The position numbers were made by a program, and so were the translations under genes. 64,000 nt of DNA. It comes from Rhodovulum adriaticum (lineage in GTDB: Bacteria; Pseudomonadota; Alphaproteobacteria; Rhodobacterales; Rhodobacteraceae). The notes beneath the pieces were generated by a model that worked only from the letters and a program-made list of their open reading frames with translations, ran no database searches and was not told the origin of the DNA. The DNA lies in the NCBI RefSeq assembly GCF_004345735.1, contig NZ_SLXL01000002.1, positions 62,001 through 126,000 on the forward strand, in the 5' to 3' direction. Shown here piece by piece: positions 33,326 through 41,566 of the stretch (position 1 is the stretch's first letter; the number at the start of each line of letters is the position of its first letter).

Positions 33326-33415
33326 GGAGAGGTGCCGGAGTGGTCGAACGGGGCGGTCTCGAAAACCGTTGAGCCTTCACGGGCTCCCAGGGTTCGAATC
33401 CCTGTCTCTCCGCCA
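33326..33415 (+). tRNA. tRNA-Ser (CGA)
   Basis: The 90-base sequence folds as a class II tRNA: acceptor GGAGAGG pairs with TCTCTCC (one G-T), the anticodon loop CTCGAAA carries CGA (reads UCG serine codons), a long variable arm follows (GAGCCTTCACGGGCTC), the T arm is CAGGG-TTCGAAT-CCCTG, and CCA is encoded. The long variable arm is required for serine tRNA identity. Confidence 0.95.
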
Positions 33416-33594
33416 TTCCCCCTCTATGACGATGAAGGCAGGCGCGACGCGGACAGGCTGTGCAACCCATGGGGTGCGCACCCGACACCCTTGCGTGGAA
33501 TCGCGATCAAGCATCTGGGAAAAAGGCAATCAGGGCGCGGCTGCGCCCCAGCGGCACGGCACCCATGGCACGCGGCATCAGCAGAAACGCGTTC

Positions 33595-34803
33595 TCAGAC
33601 CTTGCGCAGGGCCAGCACTGCGTTCAGCCCGCCAAAGGCAAAGGCATTGGACAGCACGACATTCACATCGGCCTCGCGCGCGGTGTTGGGCACGACGTCC
33701 AGCGTGCATTCGGGGTCGGGCTCTTCGTAACCGATGGTCGGCGCCACGATCCCGTCGCGCAGCGCCATGATGCAGGCCAGCAGTTCCACCGCCCCGGTGC
33801 CACCGATCAGGTGCCCGTGCATCGACTTGGTCGAAGAGATCATCAACTGATCCGCATGGGGGCCGAACACATCGGCCACGGCGGCGCATTCGGTCTTGTC
33901 GTTCGCGGCAGTGCCGGTGCCATGGGCGTTGATGTAATCAATATCCTCGGGCGCGAGGCGTGCATCGCGCAGCGCCCCCTCGATCGCGCGGGCCGCCCCC
34001 TGACGCGAGGGCATCACGATGTCCGAGGCATCCGCCGTCATGGCGAACCCCACGACCTCGGCCAGGATGTCGGCCCCGCGGGCGCGGGCGTGTTCGTATT
34101 CCTCGAAGACGAAGATTGCCGCGCCCTCGCCTTGCACCATCCCATTGCGGTTCGCGCTGAACGGGCGGCAGGCATCGCGCGACATCACGCGCAGCCCTTC
34201 CCACGCCTTGATGCCGCCAAAGCACAGCATCGATTCGGACCCGCCGGTAATCATCACCCGGCACATCCCCGAGCGGATCATGTGAAACGCCTGCCCCATC
34301 GCGTGGTTGGACGACGAACAGGCCGTGGCCACGGTAAAGCTGGGACCCTTCAGGTTGAACGTCATCGAGACATGGCTGGCCGCGGCATTGTTCATCAGCT
34401 TGGGCACGACGAACGGGTGCACGCGGTTCTTGCCGTCCTCGTAGACCGAGCGGTAATTCTCGTCCAGCGTGTTCATCCCGCCGCCGGACGTGCCGAGCGC
34501 GACCCCAGATTCCATCGACAACTCGCCGCAGAAATCCAGCCCCGACTGCGCCAGCGCCTGGCGCGCGGCCAGCAGGGTGAACTGGGTAAAGCGGTCATAA
34601 AGGGCGATCTGCTGCCGGTTGAAATGGGCCTCTGGCTCATAGCCGTGGACCTGGCCGCCGATCTTGATCGACAGGCGGTCCACGTCGCGGATCTCCAGGG
34701 GGCCGATTCCGCAACGCCCCTCGCGGAACGCGGCCAGGGTATCCGGAACCGAGTGGCCGAGCGCGTTGATCGTGCCCTGCCCTGTGATGACGACGCGCTT
34801 CAT
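33595..34803 (-). CDS. Beta-ketoacyl-ACP synthase II-like (NodE/FabF family)
   Basis: The condensing enzyme (402 residues) has the catalytic triad: C162 in FTVATACSSSNHAMG, H294 in NAHGTGTAANDKTE and H331 in KSMHGHLIGGTGAVE. It is coupled to its own ACP (four-base overlap) directly downstream of lpxD, rather than in the main fab cluster. This arrangement suggests special acyl chains for lipid A or an outer-membrane lipid, as for the acpXL-fabF genes of rhizobia, but the product is inferred. It is not the housekeeping FabF by context. Confidence 0.88.
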   Translation of the reverse strand: MKRVVITGQGTINALGHSVPDTLAAFREGRCGIGPLEIRDVDRLSIKIGGQVHGYEPEAHFNRQQIALYDRFTQFTLLAARQALAQSGLDFCGELSMESGVALGTSGGGMNTLDENYRSVYEDGKNRVHPFVVPKLMNNAAASHVSMTFNLKGPSFTVATACSSSNHAMGQAFHMIRSGMCRVMITGGSESMLCFGGIKAWEGLRVMSRDACRPFSANRNGMVQGEGAAIFVFEEYEHARARGADILAEVVGFAMTADASDIVMPSRQGAARAIEGALRDARLAPEDIDYINAHGTGTAANDKTECAAVADVFGPHADQLMISSTKSMHGHLIGGTGAVELLACIMALRDGIVAPTIGYEEPDPECTLDVVPNTAREADVNVVLSNAFAFGGLNAVLALRKV

Positions 34804-35066
34804 GCCTTCTGGTCAGCCACCAACTGCTCGACCGCCTTTACGATCGCGGCGACGGACGAGATGTCGAACTCGCTCTCGCTGGGGTCGTTGGCGTTGAAGG
34901 GCACCTGGATATCGAACGCCTCTTCGATGGCGAAGATCGACTCGACCAGGCCCAGGCTGTCGATCCCCAGATCCTCCAGCGAGGAGTCCATCTTGACATC
35001 CGAAACCTCGAGCACGGCCTGCTCGGCGATGATCTGGATCACCTTGTCCTTGACGCTGTCCGACAT
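34800..35066 (-). CDS. Dedicated acyl carrier protein (88 residues)
   Basis: The phosphopantetheine serine is S37 in DLGIDSLGLVESIFAIEEAFDIQVPF. The acidic helix II and the DSL motif are canonical, but the overall sequence is far from AcpP and resembles the ACP variants (NodF-like) that pair with dedicated condensing enzymes. The ACP stop TGA overlaps the KAS start ATG. It follows lpxD by 33 bases on the same strand, so lpxD-acp-KAS probably form one transcript. Confidence 0.9.
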   Translation of the reverse strand: MSDSVKDKVIQIIAEQAVLEVSDVKMDSSLEDLGIDSLGLVESIFAIEEAFDIQVPFNANDPSESEFDISSVAAIVKAVEQLVADQKA

Positions 35067-35099
35067 CGGCTATGACCTCTCCGTGAAAACAGGCTTCGT

Positions 35100-36191
35100 T
35101 TAGTCTGTCTCGGGGCGCTTTGAAACCGCTTTTTGCAATGCCGCGACCTGCGCGAATAGACGCGGCAAGCGGCGCAGCCCCTTGTAGACCTCGACATGGG
35201 TGTCCATGCGCATGGCCGGATAGCCCAATAGCACGCGGCCCGCAGGCGCGTTGCTGAAGATCTTGGTCGCCCCCCCAGCGATGACATCGTCGCCGACGAA
35301 GATATTGTCGTTCACCCCCACCTGCCCGGCGAACACCACCCGGTCCCCGATCCGGCTGGAGCCCGCGATGCCGACCTGCCCGCACAGCAGGCAGTCGCGG
35401 CCGATGCGGACATTGTGCCCGACATGGACCAGGTTATCCAGCTTGGTGCCCGATCCGATCACGGTGTCGCGGATCGTGCCCCGGTCAATGCAGCAATTGG
35501 CGCCCAGTTCTACATCGTCCCCGATGGAAACCGCGCCCAGGGAATGGATGCGTGTCCAGCCCTGCTTGGCTGCATCGCCCGTGTCGCCCAGGCTTTCGCG
35601 CACGTTTTCCACCGCCGATTTTTCCAGCGTGACGAAGGAAAACCCGTCCGACCCGACAACCGCCCCAGGTTGTGCGATAAAGCGATGGCCGATCCGGACG
35701 CGGGCACCGATCCGGACCCCTTGCAGGATCAGCGCGTCGTCACCGATGCGCGCATCCTCGGCCACGCTGGCATGGGCGGCGATGCGCGCCCCCTGCCCTA
35801 TGACCACGCGCGCCCCGATCACCACAAAGGGGCCGATGGCAGCGCCGGGGCCGATCTGCGCGGTCGGATCGATGACCGCCGTCGGGTGGATGCCCGGCGC
35901 GATCTCGGGGCCGGGATCCATCAGCCGGGTCAGCCCCGACATCGCATAGCGGGGGCGCGGAACAAAGATCGCGGCCCGCAGTCCCAATGCCTGCCAGTCC
36001 GCCCCGTCCCACAGGATCGCGGCACGCGCCGCCCCCTGGGCAAGCCCCTCGGCATATTTCGGATCCATGGCCAGGGCCAGCGCCTGCGCGTCGGCCTGGG
36101 CGGGCTCGGCCGCTCGCTGCACGGTCAGCCCAGCGTCGCCCTCGACCCGGGCGCCAAGCGCCGTTGCGATCTGCTGAACCGTGAATACCAT
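35100..36191 (-). CDS. lpxD: UDP-3-O-acylglucosamine N-acyltransferase
   Basis: LpxD adds the second 3-hydroxyacyl chain in lipid A synthesis. The 363-residue protein has the N-terminal uridine-binding domain ([16 protein letters not shown]) and a long left-handed beta-helix of hexapeptide repeats (for example [23 protein letters not shown]). The catalytic His region reads [20 protein letters not shown]. It is separated from ldt by a hairpin and is followed by the ACP-KAS pair, which may supply its acyl donor. It lies outside a fabZ-lpxA cluster here. Confidence 0.96.
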   Translation of the reverse strand: MVFTVQQIATALGARVEGDAGLTVQRAAEPAQADAQALALAMDPKYAEGLAQGAARAAILWDGADWQALGLRAAIFVPRPRYAMSGLTRLMDPGPEIAPGIHPTAVIDPTAQIGPGAAIGPFVVIGARVVIGQGARIAAHASVAEDARIGDDALILQGVRIGARVRIGHRFIAQPGAVVGSDGFSFVTLEKSAVENVRESLGDTGDAAKQGWTRIHSLGAVSIGDDVELGANCCIDRGTIRDTVIGSGTKLDNLVHVGHNVRIGRDCLLCGQVGIAGSSRIGDRVVFAGQVGVNDNIFVGDDVIAGGATKIFSNAPAGRVLLGYPAMRMDTHVEVYKGLRRLPRLFAQVAALQKAVSKRPETD

Positions 36192-36208
36192 GCCTGTCCC
36201 CTGCCATC

Positions 36209-36229
36209 GGGGGCGTGCGCCACGCCCCC
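36209..36229 (-). terminator. Perfect 9-bp stem-loop between ldt and lpxD
   Basis: GGGGGCGTG pairs with CACGCCCCC across CGC. It lies after the ldt stop on the minus strand, 18 bases before the lpxD start, without a T tract. It may partially terminate ldt transcripts before lpxD. Confidence 0.55.
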
Positions 36230-36242
36230 CGTCAGGGGGGAT

Positions 36243-37844
36243 TTATCCCCGAACCGGGGCCAGCGCCACCCCGGCCGCCCGCAACGCGTCGAAGATCGCG
36301 GCGTCACGCCCATAGATATCGCGGCGATACTGCATCCGCCCGCGCGGATCGCTCATCGCGGTGCGATAGATGATGTGCACGGGCAGCGGCGTTTCCAGGT
36401 CCACCTTGGTTTCGCGCCCGGTCGCCAACCTGTCGTGGAAAAACCCCTTGGGGTCTTCGGTCTGCAGGGCCAGCAGCGCATAGGCAAAGTCGAACGGATC
36501 GTCCAGCCGGATGCAGCCATGGGAAAATGCGCGCACCTCGCGCACGAACAGGTGCTGCGAGGGCGTGTCGTGCAGATAGATATTGTAGGGGTTGGGGAAC
36601 ATGAACTTGACCTGCCCCAGCGCATTGCCCCGCGAGGGCGGCTGTTTCAGATCGAACGGAAAGTTGCGCGCGTTGTAGCGCGAGAAATCGATCGACGCGC
36701 GGCTGACCACCCGGCCGGACCCGTCAATCAGCTGCAGATGCCCCGCCGCCCCGGGATTGGCCATCATCTGCGGCAGGTATTCCGACACCGCGATAGAGCG
36801 CGGCACGTTCCAGCTGGGATTGATGATCATGTGTTCCATGACATCCGAGAACTCTGGCGTGCGGTGGGTCGAACGGTTCTGCCCAACGACCGAGCGCGTC
36901 TCGAACACGACTTCGCCCTCTTCGATCAGGCGGGCGTGGAAATCGGTGATGTTGACCAGAACATGCATCCCGCCACGAGCATCGCCCAGCCAGCGTTCGC
37001 GCTCCATCGCGACCAGCACCTGCCGCAGCCGGGTTTCGGGGGAAACGTTGACCTCGTCTATGGTGCTGCGGCCGGCCACGCCGTCAGGCTCCAACCCGTG
37101 ATCCAGCTGGAACTGCTGCACCGCCGATTGCAGCGCCGCATCGTATTGCCGCGTCGCGCTGCGCGACAGATAGCCCATCGCAATCAGCCGGTTGCGCAGG
37201 GCCACCACCTGCGGCCCGGAATCGCCCGGGCGCTGGCCGTAGCCGGGCACCTTGTCGCCCCAGCCGCCCTCGGCGATCAGGCGTTCCAGACGCATCTTGG
37301 TCCGCAACAGGCGCGCGTATTCGGGGCTATCGGGCGGCAGCGCGCGCAGAAAGGCCTCGGGCGACTCGGCCTGCGCGAAGGCCTGGATCAGCTGGGCGGG
37401 ATCGGGGCGGTCTACCTTGCGCTTGATCTCGTCGGTGATGTCGGCGGGGGACAGCACACCGCTGCTGACATCGCGGGCATAGGCCAGGAACATGCGCATC
37501 GCGCCCACCTCGGCCCGGGCGACATCGCGCTGCGTGCGCACGTCATGGAACAGCGCGGTCAACGCATCAGCGTCGTAGCGCGCCACCGGCAACCCGTGCG
37601 CCTGGGCCCCAGCGATGGCATGCAACAGCGCGCTGCGCATCGGCGCCGCCTCGGCAGTGGTCCAGAAGGGGGCATAATCCCGCTCGCGGTAAAAGGCCGA
37701 TATTGCCGCGTTGCCCGACGCCTCGACGGCCACAGCCTGCTTGAAGGCCGTCAGTTCCATCGCCGCAGACGCAGGCACACCCGCCCCCACGCCCAATGCG
37801 AGAACCGCGACCGAAAGTGCACGCTGTACCTTAGAGCCCATCAT
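36243..37844 (-). CDS. L,D-transpeptidase (YcbB/LdtD-like) with peptidoglycan-binding domain
   Basis: LdtD-type enzymes make 3-3 cross-links in peptidoglycan in the periplasm. The 533-residue protein has a signal peptide (VAVLALGVGAGVPASAAM), a scaffold domain, a PG-binding repeat (GDSGPQVVALRNRLIAMGYLS...AVQQFQLDHGLEPDGVAG) and the YkuD catalytic domain with VVGQNRSTHRTPEFS and the motif SHGCIRL near residue 440 (catalytic Cys). The start is one of two ATGs after AAAGG; a TTG further upstream is less likely. It is divergent from a DUF882 peptidoglycan gene. Confidence 0.93.
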   Translation of the reverse strand: MMGSKVQRALSVAVLALGVGAGVPASAAMELTAFKQAVAVEASGNAAISAFYRERDYAPFWTTAEAAPMRSALLHAIAGAQAHGLPVARYDADALTALFHDVRTQRDVARAEVGAMRMFLAYARDVSSGVLSPADITDEIKRKVDRPDPAQLIQAFAQAESPEAFLRALPPDSPEYARLLRTKMRLERLIAEGGWGDKVPGYGQRPGDSGPQVVALRNRLIAMGYLSRSATRQYDAALQSAVQQFQLDHGLEPDGVAGRSTIDEVNVSPETRLRQVLVAMERERWLGDARGGMHVLVNITDFHARLIEEGEVVFETRSVVGQNRSTHRTPEFSDVMEHMIINPSWNVPRSIAVSEYLPQMMANPGAAGHLQLIDGSGRVVSRASIDFSRYNARNFPFDLKQPPSRGNALGQVKFMFPNPYNIYLHDTPSQHLFVREVRAFSHGCIRLDDPFDFAYALLALQTEDPKGFFHDRLATGRETKVDLETPLPVHIIYRTAMSDPRGRMQYRRDIYGRDAAIFDALRAAGVALAPVRG

Positions 37845-38181
37845 CAAACCTTTCCCCCCGCAGGAAAATTCAAAATTCGCAGCACTTCCAAGGATCGGAT
37901 ACCGGCACGTCGCTGTCCATTCACAAAAGGGCGGGGTGGGGCCAAAGCGCGGCTGTCAGGGCAAAAACCTGTTGCAAGAACCCCTCACCGGCAGGGAAAT
38001 CGTGGGTCGGCAAAGTCACATTGGCAGGATTTTGCCGATTTTCCGCGATCGGGCCGAACGCGACGAATCGATTATTGGCCGCCTCGTCGGAATGTGACAT
38101 ACCAAATCTGCGCCTTGGGGATGCGCGCAGAAGAAACTGCTGCAAAAACGCGGACTTGAAATCGAGGGCGAGCATTCAGCA
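37845..38181. other. Intergenic region between divergent ldt and DUF882 genes
   Basis: The 337-base stretch is less GC-rich than its surroundings and must hold both divergent promoters. It contains an inverted repeat GGCAAA...TTTGCC (about 38009-38034). I see no convincing coding frame, RNA gene or known operator. Short frames on the minus strand lack ribosome sites and conservation clues. Confidence 0.5.
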
Positions 38182-38748
38182 ATGCAGACACGACACACCG
38201 GCATTTCGCGCCGTGGCCTTTTGGCTGCGTTCGCGGCAAGCACAGTTGCGGCCGCACCGACCTATTCGCACGCTTTCGGGCTGCTTCGCGGCGCGGGCGA
38301 TATCCGCCGCATCCGGATGTATTCCGGCCGCACCGGCGAAAGCATCGACACCGTCTACTGGGTCGAGGGAAAATACATCGGCGAGGTGGTCAAGGAGATC
38401 AACCACTTCATGCGTGACTGGCGCACCGATGGCGTGATCCCGATGGACCTGCGCAACATCGACATCATGGCCGCCGCGCACAGCCTGATGGAGGTGGACG
38501 AACCCTACATGCTGTTGTCCGGCTACCGGTCGCCGGAAACCAACGCGATGCTGCGGCGCCGGTCGTCGGGCGTGGCCAAGAATTCGCTGCATATGAAGGG
38601 CCAGGCCGCGGACTTGCGGTTGGACAGCCGGTCGGTTGGCCAGATGGCCCGCGCCGCCAGCGCCTGCCATGCCGGTGGGGTCGGGCGTTACTCGCGCTCC
38701 GATTTCGTGCACATGGATTGCGGACCGATCCGAACCTGGGGCAGCTGA
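38182..38748 (+). CDS. DUF882 (YcbK-type) Tat-exported murein-related protein
   Basis: The 188-residue protein has a Tat signal (RHTGISRRGLLAAFAASTVAAA) and the DUF882/peptidase M15A-like domain: YWVEGKYIGEVVKEINHFMRDWRT, MLLSGYRSPETNAML, SLHMKGQAADLRL and SDFVHMDCGPIRTWGS. The histidines and Asp of SLHMKGQAAD and FVHMD form the likely zinc site. It is in the periplasm and likely acts on peptidoglycan; E. coli ycbK is similarly next to ycbB (ldtD), which supports the partnership with the divergent gene. Confidence 0.92.
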   Translation: MQTRHTGISRRGLLAAFAASTVAAAPTYSHAFGLLRGAGDIRRIRMYSGRTGESIDTVYWVEGKYIGEVVKEINHFMRDWRTDGVIPMDLRNIDIMAAAHSLMEVDEPYMLLSGYRSPETNAMLRRRSSGVAKNSLHMKGQAADLRLDSRSVGQMARAASACHAGGVGRYSRSDFVHMDCGPIRTWGS

Positions 38749-38893
38749 CCCCATCATTCCGGAACTGCGCCGGATGATCGAACGGGCGTCCCTCGGGGCG
38801 CCTTTCGCATTTATTGGTGCCACCCCAAGCGCGCGCCCTCCCCCCGAGTGCAAGACGCCTGTTGCCCCTGCCCCTTGCATGCCCCGCCCATGA

Positions 38894-38921
38894 AAAAGGC
38901 GCCCACGCAGGGGCGCCTTTT
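38894..38921. terminator. Bidirectional intrinsic terminator
   Basis: AAAAGGCGCC pairs perfectly with GGCGCCTTTT across CACGCAGG, giving A and T tracts on both strands. It lies 26 bases after the cytochrome b stop (minus strand) and also downstream of the DUF882 gene (plus strand). Confidence 0.9.
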
Positions 38922-38946
38922 CACGATGCGGTACGGCAAACGGGGC

Positions 38947-39660
38947 CTATTTCACCAGGCGCCAGGTCTCGTGCCGTTCCAGATAGGCCTCTTGCTCGGG
39001 GGTCAGGGCAACGGTTTCGGTGCCCCGGATCATCGGCCGCACACCCTCGCGGAAGGAATGGCCGATGGTCAGCAGGTAGATGTGCAGGATCACAAAACCG
39101 GCCACGAACCACGCCACTGCAAGGTGCACGTTGGCAACCACCTCCAACAGGAACGGGGCGTTGGGCAGGGTTTCCCAGAAATTGTAGGTCAGATAGACCA
39201 GCCCCGACCCCCAGACCAGCGGGAAGATGACCGTCTTTAGCGCCGAATAGGCCAGCGCCTGCAACGGGTTCAGCCGCTGGGTCAGGCTTTTCTGATAGGG
39301 GTGGTGCTCGCCCTTGAACACACCGTAGGCATAGAAGCGCGCCACCTTGAACAGGCCCACCACCCGCGGCAGGAACACCTTGTAGGTGCCCGTGGTGAAC
39401 AGCCAGAACGTGGCGAACACCCACAGCAGCAGCAGCGCAAGCGCGACCAGGGTGTGCAGCCGCACCGCCAGCTCAAAGCTGATCAGGCTGTGAAACCCGT
39501 TCATCCCCAGGCCGGTGAACATCAGGATCATGATCGACGCCGCCTGCGACCAATGCCACAGCCGCTCGAACTTGGGGTAGATCAGAACCTCGCGTTCATT
39601 GCAGTCGGGGCAGGTCTCGACCACGTTGTCGATATTCGGGGCGTGGGTTGCGTCAGTCAT
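38947..39660 (-). CDS. Cytochrome b/b6-type membrane subunit, partner of the octaheme cytochrome
   Basis: The 237-residue protein starts with a cysteine pair (ETCPDCNEREVLIYPKFERLWHWSQAASIMIL), then four or five transmembrane helices. Histidines in the helices that could ligate heme b include ERLWHWSQ, AVRLHTLVALAL, ANVHLAVAW and VILHIYLLTIGH. This is the fold of the cytochrome b subunits of formate dehydrogenase and NrfD-type complexes. It overlaps the octaheme gene by eight bases and should exchange electrons between that protein and the quinone pool. Confidence 0.88.
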   Translation of the reverse strand: MTDATHAPNIDNVVETCPDCNEREVLIYPKFERLWHWSQAASIMILMFTGLGMNGFHSLISFELAVRLHTLVALALLLLWVFATFWLFTTGTYKVFLPRVVGLFKVARFYAYGVFKGEHHPYQKSLTQRLNPLQALAYSALKTVIFPLVWGSGLVYLTYNFWETLPNAPFLLEVVANVHLAVAWFVAGFVILHIYLLTIGHSFREGVRPMIRGTETVALTPEQEAYLERHETWRLVK

Positions 39661-41290
39661 GGGTCGTCCCTCCCTTGCCGCCGCGCGCAATGATCCGCAG
39701 CGTGGTGTGCAGCAACACGCCGCCGGCCATGGCGACGAAAACCAGAATGCCCAGGATGCCGCCGATGCTGAACGGCTGCGACCCCGGCATGTAGAAACCC
39801 GCCAGATTGGCCAGGCGCCCGTCGCTGGAATGGCATTCCTCGCAGGCGACCGCATCCTCGGACGGGGCGACCATGTGGGTGATCGGCCAATACATGTAGG
39901 TATCGACGAAACCGTATTCGCCGGAATACTCGGCGCCTGCGGCCTTCATCCCGGCCTCGATCGCCTTGCCCCAGTCGAAATTCGTCCAGAAGGCGGTGTC
40001 GGTGGTCGGCCCCCAGACGTTGGAATAGACAAGGTGGTTCAGGCCCGCGTCATAGGCCTGCCGACCCTCCATCCGCTTGAACGGCCAGATGCGCGAGCGC
40101 CCGTCCTCGGACGATCCGGCGATCTTGTTCACCTCGACGATCCCGGTGGGATCGATGGTCATGTCGGCGGTGGTGTACTCAACCTGACCGTTGAACCAGG
40201 CGTAATGGGGAACCACGTCCTCTCCGTATTCGAAATCGCCCTTGGTCGCCAGGTAGGTATGCAACTCCTTGCCGTTGCCCTGGGTGTATTCGCTCAGGTG
40301 CATCGGGTGGCCGTGCTCGTCCATCTTGCCGGCGGTGGACCAGTCCCAGCGGGTCTTGGTCGCAACGCCGCCGCGGGCAAAGCTGGGGATGTGGCAGGTC
40401 TGGCAGGCCACGCGGTCGGTGTGGTCGTTCAGCTTGACGCCCTGAACCGTCAGCATGTCATGGGGCGTATCGCCATGGCAGCTTTCGCAGGTGGCCACGT
40501 CCTGGCGGACCATGCCGGGCTGGCCGGTGCCCTCGGGGTCGGTGGCATGCACATCATAGCGCGACCCGGCAAAGACGTGCTTGTCCGAATGGTGGCAGCT
40601 CGAACAGGTAAAGTTCGCGCCATCCTCTGCCATGTGAACATCCACGTCCACGGTCGGGTGATACAACGCCGAGGACAGGTCGCCGTGTTTCACGTTATCC
40701 CCGCCGCCGCCGTAAAAGTGGCAACCGCCGCAATTCTCGCGCCCCGGGGCGCCCACGCTTTGCGCGGCTTCCTTCAGGTCCACGACCCACGCATCGGCCC
40801 CGGTGATGGTCTTGCCCTTGGCCGCCATCGGCGGGTGGCCCGCCCCGGTGGCCAGCTTGGTGTATTGGCCAGAGGTGTCGTGGCAGACAAGGCAATCCAC
40901 CGCCGCGTCCTGCGCGGGGGGCGGCTGATCCATATCGTCCCAGCCGTAACCGACATGGCACGAGGTGCAGCGCGCCTCGTTCGAGGCGACGTTGCCGCAG
41001 AACGAGTTCAACACATGGCTTTTGCCCAGGGTCTGGCCGGTGGTGGGGTTGTCGAATTCCCATGTCCAGTGGACGGAATGCTTGACCTGCGTCGCGGCCT
41101 CGGTGTGGCAGGACAGGCAGGCTTCTGTCACCTCGGGGCCGGAGGCGAAATCCTTCTGCAAGGCTTCGAATTTCGAATGGTCTGCCGTGCTTTCCGAAAT
41201 CTGCGGCGCATCCTGCGCCCAGACTGCGGGCGCCATGGCGCCCCCCAAGGCGCAGGCCAGCACAGCCGGCATCAGTCCCAAGTAACGCAT
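39653..41290 (-). CDS. Octaheme c-type cytochrome of the tetrathionate reductase (OTR) family, membrane-anchored
   Basis: The 545-residue protein has a Sec signal (residues 1-25) and eight CxxCH heme motifs at about residues 58, 108, 133, 187, 229, 268, 296 and 483. The opening DHSKFEALQKDFASGPEVTEACLSCHTEAATQVKHSVHWTW matches Shewanella octaheme tetrathionate reductase. Unlike that soluble protein it ends with a transmembrane helix (GGILGILVFVAMAGGVLL, near residue 518), so it is probably anchored in the periplasm. OTR-type proteins reduce tetrathionate, nitrite or hydroxylamine in vitro; the physiological substrate here is open. Confidence 0.92.
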   Translation of the reverse strand: MRYLGLMPAVLACALGGAMAPAVWAQDAPQISESTADHSKFEALQKDFASGPEVTEACLSCHTEAATQVKHSVHWTWEFDNPTTGQTLGKSHVLNSFCGNVASNEARCTSCHVGYGWDDMDQPPPAQDAAVDCLVCHDTSGQYTKLATGAGHPPMAAKGKTITGADAWVVDLKEAAQSVGAPGRENCGGCHFYGGGGDNVKHGDLSSALYHPTVDVDVHMAEDGANFTCSSCHHSDKHVFAGSRYDVHATDPEGTGQPGMVRQDVATCESCHGDTPHDMLTVQGVKLNDHTDRVACQTCHIPSFARGGVATKTRWDWSTAGKMDEHGHPMHLSEYTQGNGKELHTYLATKGDFEYGEDVVPHYAWFNGQVEYTTADMTIDPTGIVEVNKIAGSSEDGRSRIWPFKRMEGRQAYDAGLNHLVYSNVWGPTTDTAFWTNFDWGKAIEAGMKAAGAEYSGEYGFVDTYMYWPITHMVAPSEDAVACEECHSSDGRLANLAGFYMPGSQPFSIGGILGILVFVAMAGGVLLHTTLRIIARGGKGGTTHD

Positions 41291-41461
41291 GTGCCCTCCT
41301 CCAGCCGTGCGCGGCTATGTATTCAAAGGTATACCTACGGCATAACTTTTCGAAAGAAAAGCCCTCTTAGAACGATTGTAAGGCCCGTCGAGCCCCGACC
41401 TGCATTGATCTTGAACAAACTTCTTGAGATTCTGGTGTCTTCGGGGGCAGAAACCCGCCGA

Positions 41462-41494
41462 CTGACACAAAACTTTCAAATGACATTTACACAA
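41462..41494 (+). promoter_or_regulatory. Candidate Pho box upstream of sqdB
   Basis: Three adjacent 11-bp units read CTGACACAAAA, CTTTCAAATGA and CATTTACACAA, resembling the pstS block at 9211 in spacing and AT-rich second halves. The first unit matches CTGTCAC-AAAA at 10 of 11 positions. It ends 72 bases before the sqdB ATG, inside the divergent region shared with the octaheme gene (172 bases from that start). Confidence 0.6.
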
Positions 41495-41566
41495 GCCATC
41501 CGCTAACGCATCTCGCAACCCGGTGCGCAGTGCGCGCCCGTCAGGAAAATCCGAAAGGAGACGACG

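Noticed and set aside
35415-38159. 914-codon open frame on the plus strand across lpxD and ldt
   Set aside because: It is opposite two well-supported genes and translates to Arg/His/Pro-rich sequence with no motif. Shadow of high GC3.
39599-41506. 635-codon open frame on the plus strand opposite the octaheme cytochrome
   Set aside because: All eight heme motifs are on the minus strand; the plus frame has no motif and no ribosome site.
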